Positions 49,032 to 57,371 of a DNA stretch of 64,000 nucleotides are shown in pieces. Made by a program: the position numbers and the translations under genes. Each line of letters starts with the position of its first letter. Position 1 is the first letter of the stretch. Under the pieces are notes generated by a model. That model made no database searches. It saw only the letters and a list, made by a program, of their open reading frames with translations, and had not been told where the DNA came from. Source of the stretch: Oscillospiraceae bacterium (GTDB lineage Bacteria > Bacillota > Clostridia > Oscillospirales > Ruminococcaceae); the NCBI GenBank assembly GCA_017415165.1, contig JAFQIY010000016.1:124001-188000 (forward strand), in the 5' to 3' direction.

Positions 49032-52000
49032 AATATCAACATCAGCAGGCGGCTGGTCAAGACGGAGCACCTTTGAGATGCCCTTTTCCTGCATTGTTAC
49101 GCCGTACATAACGTCAGCCTCGTCCATTGTTCCTCGACGGTGTGTAACGAGGATAAACTGTGTTGTATCGGTAAAGTTGCGCAGATACTGTGCGTACTTT
49201 GAAACGTTGATATCGTCAAGTGCCGCCTCGATTTCGTCAAGGATACAGAATGGTGCAGGCTTGATTTTGAGGATTGCAAAATAAATCGCAATTGCAACAA
49301 ATGCCTGCTCGCCGCCTGAGAGAAGCGACAAATTCTTGATAACCTTGCCCGGAGGTGCGACGTTGATTTCGATACCAGATTCAAGCACATCATCGGGGTC
49401 AGTAAGCGCCAGTTCAGCCTTGCCGCCGCCGAAAAGCTCAACAAATATCTGCTTGAAGTTTTCATTTATCTGATTGAAGCTTTCGCTGAACTGACGGCGC
49501 ATATTGTCGGTCAGCTCGTCGATAAGCTTTTCAAGCTCACGCTTTGAGGTTTCCACGTCGTCAAGCTGTTCCTTCATAAAGGTGTAACGCTCGGAAACTT
49601 CCTTGTACTCCTCGATTGCCGCAACGTTTACGCTGCCGAGGCCGCGGATTTTCTGCTTGATTTCGTTCAGGTCACGCTGTACCGTAAGCAGATTTTCAAC
49701 AGGCTGAGCGATTTCCATAGCTTCGGAAAGATACATATTGTACTGCTCCTGCATTTCGGAAATGATGCCGTCATAGCTGTTCTGCACGGAAACACGGCGT
49801 TCTTCAAGCCTTGTCATTTCACGTGAGAACTTTTCCTTCTGCTCGTTCAGCTCACGGATTTTTACACGTCCCTCATTGGACTTCTGCTCCATAGCACGGT
49901 GCTCGGACTGCTGCTCGGCAATCTTCTCGTTTATGCCTGCAACCGCGTCAGCCGCACCTGCAAGTGAAGCCTTTCTTTCCTCGATAAGAGCCTGCTTTTC
50001 TGCTATAATTCTGTGCTGTTCCTCAAGCTGTGCGGCAAGCCTTGCGGTGTTGTCGCCAAGTGCGGAGAACTGCTCCTCAAGCTGCTTGATTTCAGCACAA
50101 AGCACTTCCTTATCCTTTGCACGCTCCATCTGATAGAGCTTCATTTCGGAAAGCTTCGCAGAAAGTTCCTCACGCTTTTCACGGAGACTGCTTCTCTGCT
50201 CGTCGCTGTCCGCCGCAAGCTTTTCAAGTTCTGCAATTTCAGCCTCGCACTTCTTTAATTCGTCAGCCGCTGTGATTGCGTTCTTTTCCGTTTCGGCAAT
50301 CTTTTCAGCATAATATTTTGCGTTGTCGGCAGCATTTTCAAGCTGCTGTGCGTTCTGCTCCATAAGAGCGTCAATACGCTTGATTTCGGCGTCAAAACGA
50401 ATTCTGTCCTCGCCGATTATGCGGAGTTCGTCCTTTGCACCTTCAATGTCAAAGCCAAGCTTGTCGGTTTCAGCCTGCAATTTGTCAACGGTCTGCTTCA
50501 CCTCTGCAAGACGTGCAGAAAGCTTCTCCTTTTCGGCTGTGAGCTTTTCGATATCGTTCTTTCTTGTAAGCACGCCGCTTGACTTCGCCGCAGAACCACC
50601 CGTGAACGAACCGCCTGCGTTGATTACCTGTCCGTCGAGGGTTACTATTTTGAATTTATAGCCGTATTTTTTAGCGATAACTGTTGCCGTATCAATATCC
50701 TCGGCAACAACAATTCTACCGAGAAGTGATGTGAAAATTCCGCCTAATTCCTGCTGAAAACCAACAAGGTCAACAGCAAGAGAAACGTAACCTGTGCAAT
50801 CATCAAGACCCTTTTCAGCAAGGCGGTTGCCCTTGACAGATGTTACAGGAAGGAATGTTGCACGTCCGGCTTTTGTTTCCTGCAAAAGACGGATACCACG
50901 TTTTGCGGTTTCTTCGTTATCGACAACGATATTCTGCAATGCACCGCCGAGAGCAGTTTCAATTGCCACACTGTACTTCTGTTCAACGTTTATAAGCTGT
51001 GCAACAGAGCCGTAGACACCACGGATTTGTCCCGTTTTGGACGCTTTGAGCACCTGCTTTACCGAGTGGGCAAAGCCCTCCATACTGTTTTCAAGGTCGT
51101 TCAGCAGACGAATTCTCTGCTCCTTGTCACGGATTGAGAAGCCGATGTCGTCGTACTCCTTTTTAGCAAGTGCAAGCTTTTCGGCACGTCCCGAATAAAG
51201 CTTTGAAATGCCGTTGATACGGTTGTTTGCCTCGTTTGTCTTTTCGTCAAGAAGACCTATTCCGTCCTCAACTTCCTTCTTTTCCTTTGTAAGCTCCTCA
51301 CTGTTTATGCGGAGCTGTTCTTCCATTGCACGGCTTTGTTTCAGCTGTTCGTTAAGTTCAGCCTTGCCGCTGTCGCCTGAGGAAATTGTTATATTCAGCT
51401 CGGACTGCTTGATGTAAAGCTTGTTAAGGCTGCCGCTTACGTCGGAATACTTGCTGTCGAAGCTGTCCTGCTCGGAAATGAGAGTGTTCAGCTCCTCACT
51501 TGTCTTTGCGTACTCCTTTTCGCTGCTCTGAATATCCTCGTCAGCCCTCTTTACAAGCGCCTGCTTTTCTTCAATAATTCTGCGGTTTTCCTCACCCGAA
51601 TTTTCAGCGTTCTTCTGCTGGCTTTCTATGTCGGCAATTGCTTCGTTGCAGTGCTCAATATCATTTTCGTACACGGCTATATCCGAGTGAAGCTGTGTGT
51701 TGGAACGCTCTGCTTCAAGAATTTGCTCACGAAGCTCCTCTATTCGGATTGAGCTTTCCTGCATTTTATTCTGCAAATCCTCAGCCTCAGCTTCAAGACG
51801 TGAAATGTCAGCTTCAATGCCATCATATTCATTTGTGTTAATAAGTATTTTATCGGAGAGGTCGGAAAGCTTGATTTTCAAGTCGTCAAGCTGCTTGACC
51901 CATACCGTAATTTCCAGCGATTTTTTCTGCTCGGAATATTCAAGGAATTTTGCTGCCTTTTCCGACTGAATACGCAGCGGCTCAACTCTGCTTTCCAGCT

Positions 52001-52589
52001 CGCCCATTATGTCACGCAGACGGAGAATGTTCTCCTGTGCGGCAGAAAGGCGGCGTTCAGCCTCTGCTTTTTTGTAGCGGAACTTTGAAATTCCTGCGGC
52101 TTCCTCGAAGATTTCACGACGCTCGCCTGACTTTGCAGAAACAATTTCCGCAACACGACCCTGTCCGATTATGGAGTAGCCGTCACGTCCGAGACCCGTG
52201 TCCATAAACAGCTCGATAATATCCTTCAGACGCACCTGTGCACCGTTGATAAGGTACTCGCTTTCGCCGCTTCTGTAAAGCTTTCTTGTTACGGAAACCC
52301 TGTCGGACGGAAGCTGGAGAATACCTCTGTTGTTGACGATGTTAAGGGTAACCTGTGCGTAGCCGACAGCCTTTCGCTGAGTTGTACCTGCGAAGATAAC
52401 GTCCTCCATCTTACCGCCTCGAAGGCTCTTTGAGGACTGCTCGCCAAGTACCCAGCGCACAGCGTCACCGATATTCGATTTACCGCTTCCGTTTGGTCCG
52501 ACAACAGCTGTCAGGCCCTTGTGGAAGTCCAGTTTTATTTTGTCGGGGAAGGATTTAAACCCCTGCATTTCAAGTGATTCAAGATACAT
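49023..52589 (-). CDS. smc: Chromosome segregation protein SMC
   Basis: 1188 residues, the usual length. Head: Walker A GPNGSGKSNIGDAVRWVLGE and R-loop near SSKSLRGGKMEDVIF. Long coiled coils (about 170-500 and 670-1020) flank a hinge (RGVYGSVAQLINVEQKYSVA, GRATFLPVTSVKGNRLAEKG, GGSFTGGSAAKSSGVLTR). The C-terminal head has signature LSLLSGGEQAFVAIAIYFAI and Walker B FCILDEIEAALDD. Forms the condensin ring with ScpA and ScpB. Its ATG follows the radical SAM gene stop by one base; AAAGGA lies upstream. The 3' end runs into heptad repeats. Confidence 0.98.
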   Translation of the reverse strand: MYLESLEMQGFKSFPDKIKLDFHKGLTAVVGPNGSGKSNIGDAVRWVLGEQSSKSLRGGKMEDVIFAGTTQRKAVGYAQVTLNIVNNRGILQLPSDRVSVTRKLYRSGESEYLINGAQVRLKDIIELFMDTGLGRDGYSIIGQGRVAEIVSAKSGERREIFEEAAGISKFRYKKAEAERRLSAAQENILRLRDIMGELESRVEPLRIQSEKAAKFLEYSEQKKSLEITVWVKQLDDLKIKLSDLSDKILINTNEYDGIEADISRLEAEAEDLQNKMQESSIRIEELREQILEAERSNTQLHSDIAVYENDIEHCNEAIADIESQQKNAENSGEENRRIIEEKQALVKRADEDIQSSEKEYAKTSEELNTLISEQDSFDSKYSDVSGSLNKLYIKQSELNITISSGDSGKAELNEQLKQSRAMEEQLRINSEELTKEKKEVEDGIGLLDEKTNEANNRINGISKLYSGRAEKLALAKKEYDDIGFSIRDKEQRIRLLNDLENSMEGFAHSVKQVLKASKTGQIRGVYGSVAQLINVEQKYSVAIETALGGALQNIVVDNEETAKRGIRLLQETKAGRATFLPVTSVKGNRLAEKGLDDCTGYVSLAVDLVGFQQELGGIFTSLLGRIVVAEDIDTATVIAKKYGYKFKIVTLDGQVINAGGSFTGGSAAKSSGVLTRKNDIEKLTAEKEKLSARLAEVKQTVDKLQAETDKLGFDIEGAKDELRIIGEDRIRFDAEIKRIDALMEQNAQQLENAADNAKYYAEKIAETEKNAITAADELKKCEAEIAELEKLAADSDEQRSSLREKREELSAKLSEMKLYQMERAKDKEVLCAEIKQLEEQFSALGDNTARLAAQLEEQHRIIAEKQALIEERKASLAGAADAVAGINEKIAEQQSEHRAMEQKSNEGRVKIRELNEQKEKFSREMTRLEERRVSVQNSYDGIISEMQEQYNMYLSEAMEIAQPVENLLTVQRDLNEIKQKIRGLGSVNVAAIEEYKEVSERYTFMKEQLDDVETSKRELEKLIDELTDNMRRQFSESFNQINENFKQIFVELFGGGKAELALTDPDDVLESGIEINVAPPGKVIKNLSLLSGGEQAFVAIAIYFAILKIKPAPFCILDEIEAALDDINVSKYAQYLRNFTDTTQFILVTHRRGTMDEADVMYGVTMQEKGISKVLRLDQPPADVDINS

Positions 52590-52590
52590 T

Positions 52591-53586
52591 TTATTCGTCC
52601 TTTTTCAATATAATTTCACGGTTTTGCAGCCTGCTGTCGGGACGGATTTTTATTCCTATACCCTTTGCGGCAAAGTATTCAATGTTGCACCGCTTCTGAC
52701 CTGCCGCCTTGCTGACGGCGTTTGGTGCAGCAAAAACCGTGTAGTTGTTTTTGTGTTCTGTGTTCTTTTCAATCTCCCTGCGGAAAAGGATTCCCTCGCA
52801 GATTTCGCGGAAAGCGGGGTGATAAAATCCCCCCAGCATATCCCCTTCAACCGTTTCCGAAGCGTGCAGACCAAGCTTGATAACCCGTATGCCCTTCTGC
52901 TCAAACATTGTCAGCATATCGGCGCAGATTTCCGCTGCCGTGTCAAAGCCATAAGGCACATATTCGCCGCTTTGAAATAACTCGCCAAGCCGTGTTCCGC
53001 GGAGAATTACCACTGGGTAAATCCGCACGGTATCAGGTTTGATTTCTGCAATTTTTTCAGCCGTCTGCAAGTCCTTTTCGGGGGTGGATTTGTAAAGTCC
53101 CGTCATCATCTGCAAGCCCAATTCAAAACCGTTTTCACGGATTAACCGTGACGCTTTTTCAACGTCCTCTGCCGTGTGTCCTCTGTCGTTTGCCGCAAGC
53201 ACTTCGTTGTCCATTGACTGTGCACCAAGCTCGATTGCGGTTACTCCGTACTTTTTCAGCAACGCAAGTACCTCGCTGTCAATGCAGTCGGGACGTGTAG
53301 AGATGCGTATTCCGCTGACCTTGCCGCTTTGCACGAAAGGCTGCGCCGCTTCAAGCAAAGACGTCATATAACTTCGTTCAATCGCTGTAAAACTACCGCC
53401 GAAAAAAGCGATTTCAGCCATACCCTGCGGCAAGTTTTCACAAGCCTGTGACAGCGTTTCCTTAACCTTGTCAGCCGTTGGTGCAGAAGCCGTGTGGCTG
53501 ATTGTGTGCTGGTTGCAGAATGAGCACATATTCGGACAGCCAAGATGCGGAATAAAGATTGAAATGTTACTGTGTTTAAGCTTCAT
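52591..53586 (-). CDS. Elp3-like radical SAM protein (no acetyltransferase domain)
   Basis: 331 residues. The iron-sulfur cluster motif is CPNMCSFCNQ (Cx3Cx2C) near residue 17, with the SAM-binding GG motif in EIAFFGGSFTAIERSYMTSL and RISTRPDCIDSEVLALLKKY, and VTAIELGAQSMDNEVL, the Elp3/HemN-like barrel. It ends before any GNAT domain, so it is shorter than true Elp3. Likely a tRNA or metabolite modifier; the family member between rnc and smc is common in Clostridia but uncharacterised to my knowledge. Starts 3 bases after the rnc stop. Confidence 0.88.
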   Translation of the reverse strand: MKLKHSNISIFIPHLGCPNMCSFCNQHTISHTASAPTADKVKETLSQACENLPQGMAEIAFFGGSFTAIERSYMTSLLEAAQPFVQSGKVSGIRISTRPDCIDSEVLALLKKYGVTAIELGAQSMDNEVLAANDRGHTAEDVEKASRLIRENGFELGLQMMTGLYKSTPEKDLQTAEKIAEIKPDTVRIYPVVILRGTRLGELFQSGEYVPYGFDTAAEICADMLTMFEQKGIRVIKLGLHASETVEGDMLGGFYHPAFREICEGILFRREIEKNTEHKNNYTVFAAPNAVSKAAGQKRCNIEYFAAKGIGIKIRPDSRLQNREIILKKDE

Positions 53587-53589
53587 ACT

Positions 53590-54279
53590 TTAAATTTTTA
53601 GTCCCATAAGCTTCAGCGCTTCCTTTGCGGCAGCCTGTTCAGCCTGCTTTTTGCTGTGTCCCTCGCCGCTTCCGATAACGTTGCTGTTAAGGCAGACATT
53701 CACCACGAATTTTCTGTCGTGGTCAGGTCCAATCTGGTCAGCAAGAACATACTCCACACGCTCCTCGGGGTTACGCTGGATAATTTCCTGTAGCATCGTC
53801 TTATAGTCCTGCAAAGCCTTTGCGCTGTTTGCGTCAAGATTTTTCGGAATAAAGGAAAGCACATACTTTGCTGCCGCTTCCATTCCTCCGTCAAGGAAAA
53901 TTGCGGCGATTACGGCTTCAAATGCGTCGGAAACGATTGACGGACGCTCTCTGCCGCCGCTGTTTTCCTCGCCTTTGCCGAGAAGGAGATGCTGTCCCAA
54001 ATCAATTTTTTTCGAGAACTCAAACAGTGCCTTTTCGCAGACCAGTGACGCTCTTATTTTGGTAAGCTCGCCCTCGGGCAAGTGCTTGAAATGGGTGAAA
54101 AGGTGCTCCGAAACAACGATTGAAAGCACGCTGTCACCGAGAAATTCGAGTCGCTCGTTGGAGTGTCTGCCGTGGTGCTTGTTTTCGTTTGCGTAGGAAG
54201 AATGGGACAGCGCTTCGTGAAGCAAATCCTTGTTCTTGAAGGTGTACCCGATTTTATTTTCAAACTCTGTGAAATTCAT
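53590..54279 (-). CDS. rnc: Ribonuclease III
   Basis: 229 residues from ATG 54279 (GAGGAA 7 bases upstream). The endonuclease signature NERLEFLGDSVLSIVVSEHL is intact, with the second acidic site in VSDAFEAVIAAIFLDGGMEA. A dsRNA-binding domain follows (DYKTMLQEIIQRNPEERVEY, GEGHSKKQAEQAAAKEALKL). Cuts double-stranded precursors of rRNA and other RNAs. Sits between plsX and smc, the classical order. Confidence 0.98.
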   Translation of the reverse strand: MNFTEFENKIGYTFKNKDLLHEALSHSSYANENKHHGRHSNERLEFLGDSVLSIVVSEHLFTHFKHLPEGELTKIRASLVCEKALFEFSKKIDLGQHLLLGKGEENSGGRERPSIVSDAFEAVIAAIFLDGGMEAAAKYVLSFIPKNLDANSAKALQDYKTMLQEIIQRNPEERVEYVLADQIGPDHDRKFVVNVCLNSNVIGSGEGHSKKQAEQAAAKEALKLMGLKI

Positions 54280-54305
54280 TTTCAATTCCTCACAAAAAAG
54301 GGTTG

Positions 54306-55316
54306 TTATTCTGCCTTTTTCTTTGCGTTAAGTTCGGCAAGTGAAGCTGTGATTTCCTCAACGACCTTGCCTTCAACGCAGTTCTTAGCCTGACGGATTG
54401 CATTGTAGAAAGCCTTTGCGTCAGATGAGCCGTGCGCCTTGATTACAGGCTTTGAGATACCGAGAAGTACAGCGCCGCCCACTTCCTTGTAGTCCATCTT
54501 ACTGCGGAAAGCCTTGATTTTCTTGTAGATGAGAAGTGCCGCAAGCTTGCCGCGGATTGTTGTCATAAGCATATCCTTGAGGGTCTTGCTGAAATATGAG
54601 CCCATACCCTCGTAAAGCTTGAGAACAACATTACCTGTGAAGCCGTCGGAAACTACAACCTCGCAAGCACCGAAGGGGATTTCTCTTGCTTCAAGGTTGC
54701 CGTAGAAATTAACAGGCGCTTCCTTGAACTGCTTATATGCGTCAAGCTCGATTTCTCTGCCCTTTGTATCCTCTGCACCGACATTTACAAGACCAACCTT
54801 AGGTGAGTCAACGCCCATAACCTTGTTCATATAGCAGCTGCCCATAATACCGAACTGCACAAGCATTTCGGGACGGCAATCAACGTTTGCACCGCCGTCA
54901 ACCAAAATCATATGACCTGCCGCTGTTGGCATAATCGGAGCAAGTGCCGCACGCTTAACGCCCTTGATACGCTTTGCGATAAATGTTGCACCCACAACAA
55001 GAGCACCCGTGCTGCCTGCGGAAACGAATGCATCGCCCTGACCCTCAGCAAGTGCCTTGAGTCCCACAGCCATTGAGCAGTCAGCCTTACCCTTGATAAC
55101 CTCGGTAGGCTCTTCGTGAATGTCGATAACCGACTCAGTATGTATTATTGATATTTTTTCAAGGCTTATACCGTTTTCAGCGGCTGTGTCCTTGATGATT
55201 TTTTCGTTACCTGTGAGGACAACCTCAACGTCAAGCTTTGCAACAGCTTCGGCTGCACCCTTAATGACCTCGAGAGGTGCGTTATCACCGCCGAATGCGT
55301 CAACGATTATTTTCAT
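54306..55316 (-). CDS. plsX: Phosphate acyltransferase PlsX
   Basis: 336 residues. Motifs: IVDAFGGDNAPLEVIKGAAE at the N-terminus, VSAGSTGALVVGATFIAKRI, ILVDGGANVDCRPEMLVQFG and VVSDGFTGNVVLKLYEGMG. Converts acyl-ACP to acyl-phosphate, the first step of phosphatidic acid synthesis with PlsY, as a peripheral membrane enzyme. GAAAGGAAG precedes the ATG. The acpP gene that often follows plsX is missing here; rnc comes 26 bases later. Confidence 0.97.
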   Translation of the reverse strand: MKIIVDAFGGDNAPLEVIKGAAEAVAKLDVEVVLTGNEKIIKDTAAENGISLEKISIIHTESVIDIHEEPTEVIKGKADCSMAVGLKALAEGQGDAFVSAGSTGALVVGATFIAKRIKGVKRAALAPIMPTAAGHMILVDGGANVDCRPEMLVQFGIMGSCYMNKVMGVDSPKVGLVNVGAEDTKGREIELDAYKQFKEAPVNFYGNLEAREIPFGACEVVVSDGFTGNVVLKLYEGMGSYFSKTLKDMLMTTIRGKLAALLIYKKIKAFRSKMDYKEVGGAVLLGISKPVIKAHGSSDAKAFYNAIRQAKNCVEGKVVEEITASLAELNAKKKAE

Positions 55317-55337
55317 AGCTTTACTTCCTTTCAGATT

Positions 55338-55829
55338 CTATTGCATTTTCTTCGGTCTTATATTTGTATGTACCGTCAGGAACTGTTCAAATTCTTCTGC
55401 TATAACTTCACCTAAACAGCTTTTGCCAATCATATAGCATTTTACATTATCAAGATAAAGGTGATAAATATTTTTCATTTCCTTGATTTCAACAATATCA
55501 GAATATTTTACATTGCATTCTTCTCCGTGTACAATCACCTTAAATGAGTTATCATAGAAAACATATCTGTTGTTGATTTCTTTTCTGAACATACGAATTG
55601 CAAATATCAGAAATAACAACGGCAAAGTAAAACAAAATATAAATGCTATCATAATGACACTTGTAAATTCACTGTCAAATCCATTTACTGACCATATAAT
55701 TGTAACCGTAATCCCTGCTATAATATTAGGAATACCCAACAGACCAAGTATAAAAACACCCCAATAAAGACCAGGGGAAAAAGTTCTGCACTTTTCTTTA
55801 AATGTGAAATCATAAATGGGTTCGTTCAT
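55338..55829 (-). CDS. YcxB-like membrane protein
   Basis: 163 residues. Two membrane helices (YWGVFILGLLGIPNIIAGIT and SVIMIAFIFCFTLPLLFLIF) then a cytoplasmic domain: FYDNSFKVIVHGEECNVKYS, DIVEIKEMKNIYHLYLDNVK, CYMIGKSCLGEV. That pattern resembles the YcxB-like C-terminal fold, a small PH-like unit of unknown role. Its ATG overlaps no gene but follows trmFO by 3 bases, with a GAGAGGGG ribosome binding site lying in the trmFO 3' end. Confidence 0.65.
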   Translation of the reverse strand: MNEPIYDFTFKEKCRTFSPGLYWGVFILGLLGIPNIIAGITVTIIWSVNGFDSEFTSVIMIAFIFCFTLPLLFLIFAIRMFRKEINNRYVFYDNSFKVIVHGEECNVKYSDIVEIKEMKNIYHLYLDNVKCYMIGKSCLGEVIAEEFEQFLTVHTNIRPKKMQ

Positions 55830-55832
55830 ACG

Positions 55833-57155
55833 TCATACCCCTCTCATATACCCCTCAAACGCTTCAAGTGCCCTGTCGGCGATAACCTGATAGCGTTCCT
55901 GCTTGTCCTTTATGCGTACTCCAATTTCGGGGAGAATTCCCATATTTGCACCCATTGGCTGGAAATTTTCAACCGTTTCGTCGGATATATATCTTGCAAG
56001 TGCACCAATCATCGTTTCCTGCGGGAGAATGATTGTATCCTTACCCTGCAAACGTCTTGCCATATTGAGTCCCGCCATAATTCCGCTTGCGGCTGACTCC
56101 ATATAACCCTCAACCCCTGTAATCTGTCCCGCAAAAAACAGGCTGCTCCGTGCTCTCAGCGAGAAATCTCCGTCAAGCACCTTCGGGGAGTTGATGAAAG
56201 AGTTGCGGTGCATTACTCCATAGCGGACAAACTCCGCATTTGCAAGTCCCGGAATCATTGAGAAAACACGCTTCTGCTCGCCGAATTTCAGGTTTGTCTG
56301 AAAGCCTACAATGTTGTAGAGCGTACCGCCGCTGTTTTCCTTTCTCAGCTGTACAACAGCGTAGGGACGGCGGTTTGTTACGGGGTCGTACAGTCCCACG
56401 GGCTTCATTGCACCGTAACGCATTGTTTCCTCGCCACGCTTTGCAAGCACCTCAATGGGCATACAACCCTCGTACACGGTGAAGTCATCGTTGCCCTTTG
56501 GCTTCTGTGTGTCAAATTCGTGGAGAGGTGCGGACTCGGCATTTTTCAGCTCATTCCAGAATTCAATATATTCCTCTTTCGTAAAGGGACAATTGATGTA
56601 ATCATCGTCACCCTTGCCATAGCGTGCCGCAAAGAAAATTCTGTCCTTGTCAAGTGACTCGTAGGTTACGATAGGCGCCGCCGCATCGTGAAAGCTGAGG
56701 TAACCGCCGCAAAGTTTTTCAATGCTTTCAGCAAGTCCGCCTGCTGTCAGCGGACCCGTTGCGATTATCACGTTGCCCTCAGGAATTTCGGTAATCTCGC
56801 CGCACTTCACGGTGATGTTAGGCTCGGACTTGATTTTCTCCGTCACCAAATCAGAAAATTTTTCACGGTCAACAGCAAGCGCACCGCCTGCCGGCACTTT
56901 CGTTTCCTCAGCACAGGGCACGGTAAGCGAGCCAAGTCTGCGCATTTCTTCCTTCAGCAGACCTGCCGCAGAGTTGACACGTGAGGCTTTCAAAGAGTTG
57001 GAGCAGACCAACTCCGCAAAGCCCTGATATTTATGTGCAGGGGTGAATTTCACGGGCTTCATTTCCCACAAATTCACCTGAAAACCTGCCTTTGCAAGCT
57101 GCCAAGCCGCTTCACAGCCTGCCAAACCTGCACCTATTACAGTAATTTTATCCAT
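55833..57155 (-). CDS. trmFO: Methylenetetrahydrofolate-tRNA-(uracil-5-)-methyltransferase TrmFO
   Basis: 440 residues. FAD-binding VIGAGLAGCEAAWQLAKAGF at the N-terminus, ELVCSNSLKASRVNSAAGLL, NVIIATGPLTAGGLAESIEK, FTVYEGCMPIEVLAKRGEET and the C-terminal ITGVEGYMESAASGIMAGLN with PMGANMGILPE. Folate-dependent enzyme making m5U54 in the tRNA T-loop, the standard route in Firmicutes. AAGGATA lies before the ATG; follows the small zinc-ribbon gene by 6 bases and is downstream of topA, a conserved pairing. Confidence 0.98.
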   Translation of the reverse strand: MDKITVIGAGLAGCEAAWQLAKAGFQVNLWEMKPVKFTPAHKYQGFAELVCSNSLKASRVNSAAGLLKEEMRRLGSLTVPCAEETKVPAGGALAVDREKFSDLVTEKIKSEPNITVKCGEITEIPEGNVIIATGPLTAGGLAESIEKLCGGYLSFHDAAAPIVTYESLDKDRIFFAARYGKGDDDYINCPFTKEEYIEFWNELKNAESAPLHEFDTQKPKGNDDFTVYEGCMPIEVLAKRGEETMRYGAMKPVGLYDPVTNRRPYAVVQLRKENSGGTLYNIVGFQTNLKFGEQKRVFSMIPGLANAEFVRYGVMHRNSFINSPKVLDGDFSLRARSSLFFAGQITGVEGYMESAASGIMAGLNMARRLQGKDTIILPQETMIGALARYISDETVENFQPMGANMGILPEIGVRIKDKQERYQVIADRALEAFEGYMRGV

Positions 57156-57161
57156 ATTTAG

Positions 57162-57353
57162 TTATCCTTGTTTTTTGAAAACCTTGGGGTCATTAGCGTA
57201 AAATTCAATATATCCACACTTTGGACAGCCATAGCAATCTACCGCACTTACCTTGTTGTCATCAATTATCTTTCGTGATGTATTCTCAACACGAAACGGC
57301 ATCATTATCATTGTATCGCTGCACATTTCTGTATTGCATTTAGGACAGTTCAT
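57162..57353 (-). CDS. Small zinc-ribbon protein
   Basis: 63 residues. Two CxxC pairs (MNCPKCNTEMC and YGCPKCGYIEFYAND) frame a short strand region, an intact zinc-binding fold with nothing else attached. GAAAGGGG precedes the ATG. Lies between topA and trmFO in tight spacing. Nucleic-acid or protein binding is possible; no named family recognised. Confidence 0.7.
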   Translation of the reverse strand: MNCPKCNTEMCSDTMIMMPFRVENTSRKIIDDNKVSAVDCYGCPKCGYIEFYANDPKVFKKQG

Positions 57354-57371
57354 CTCAATACCCCTTTCAGC

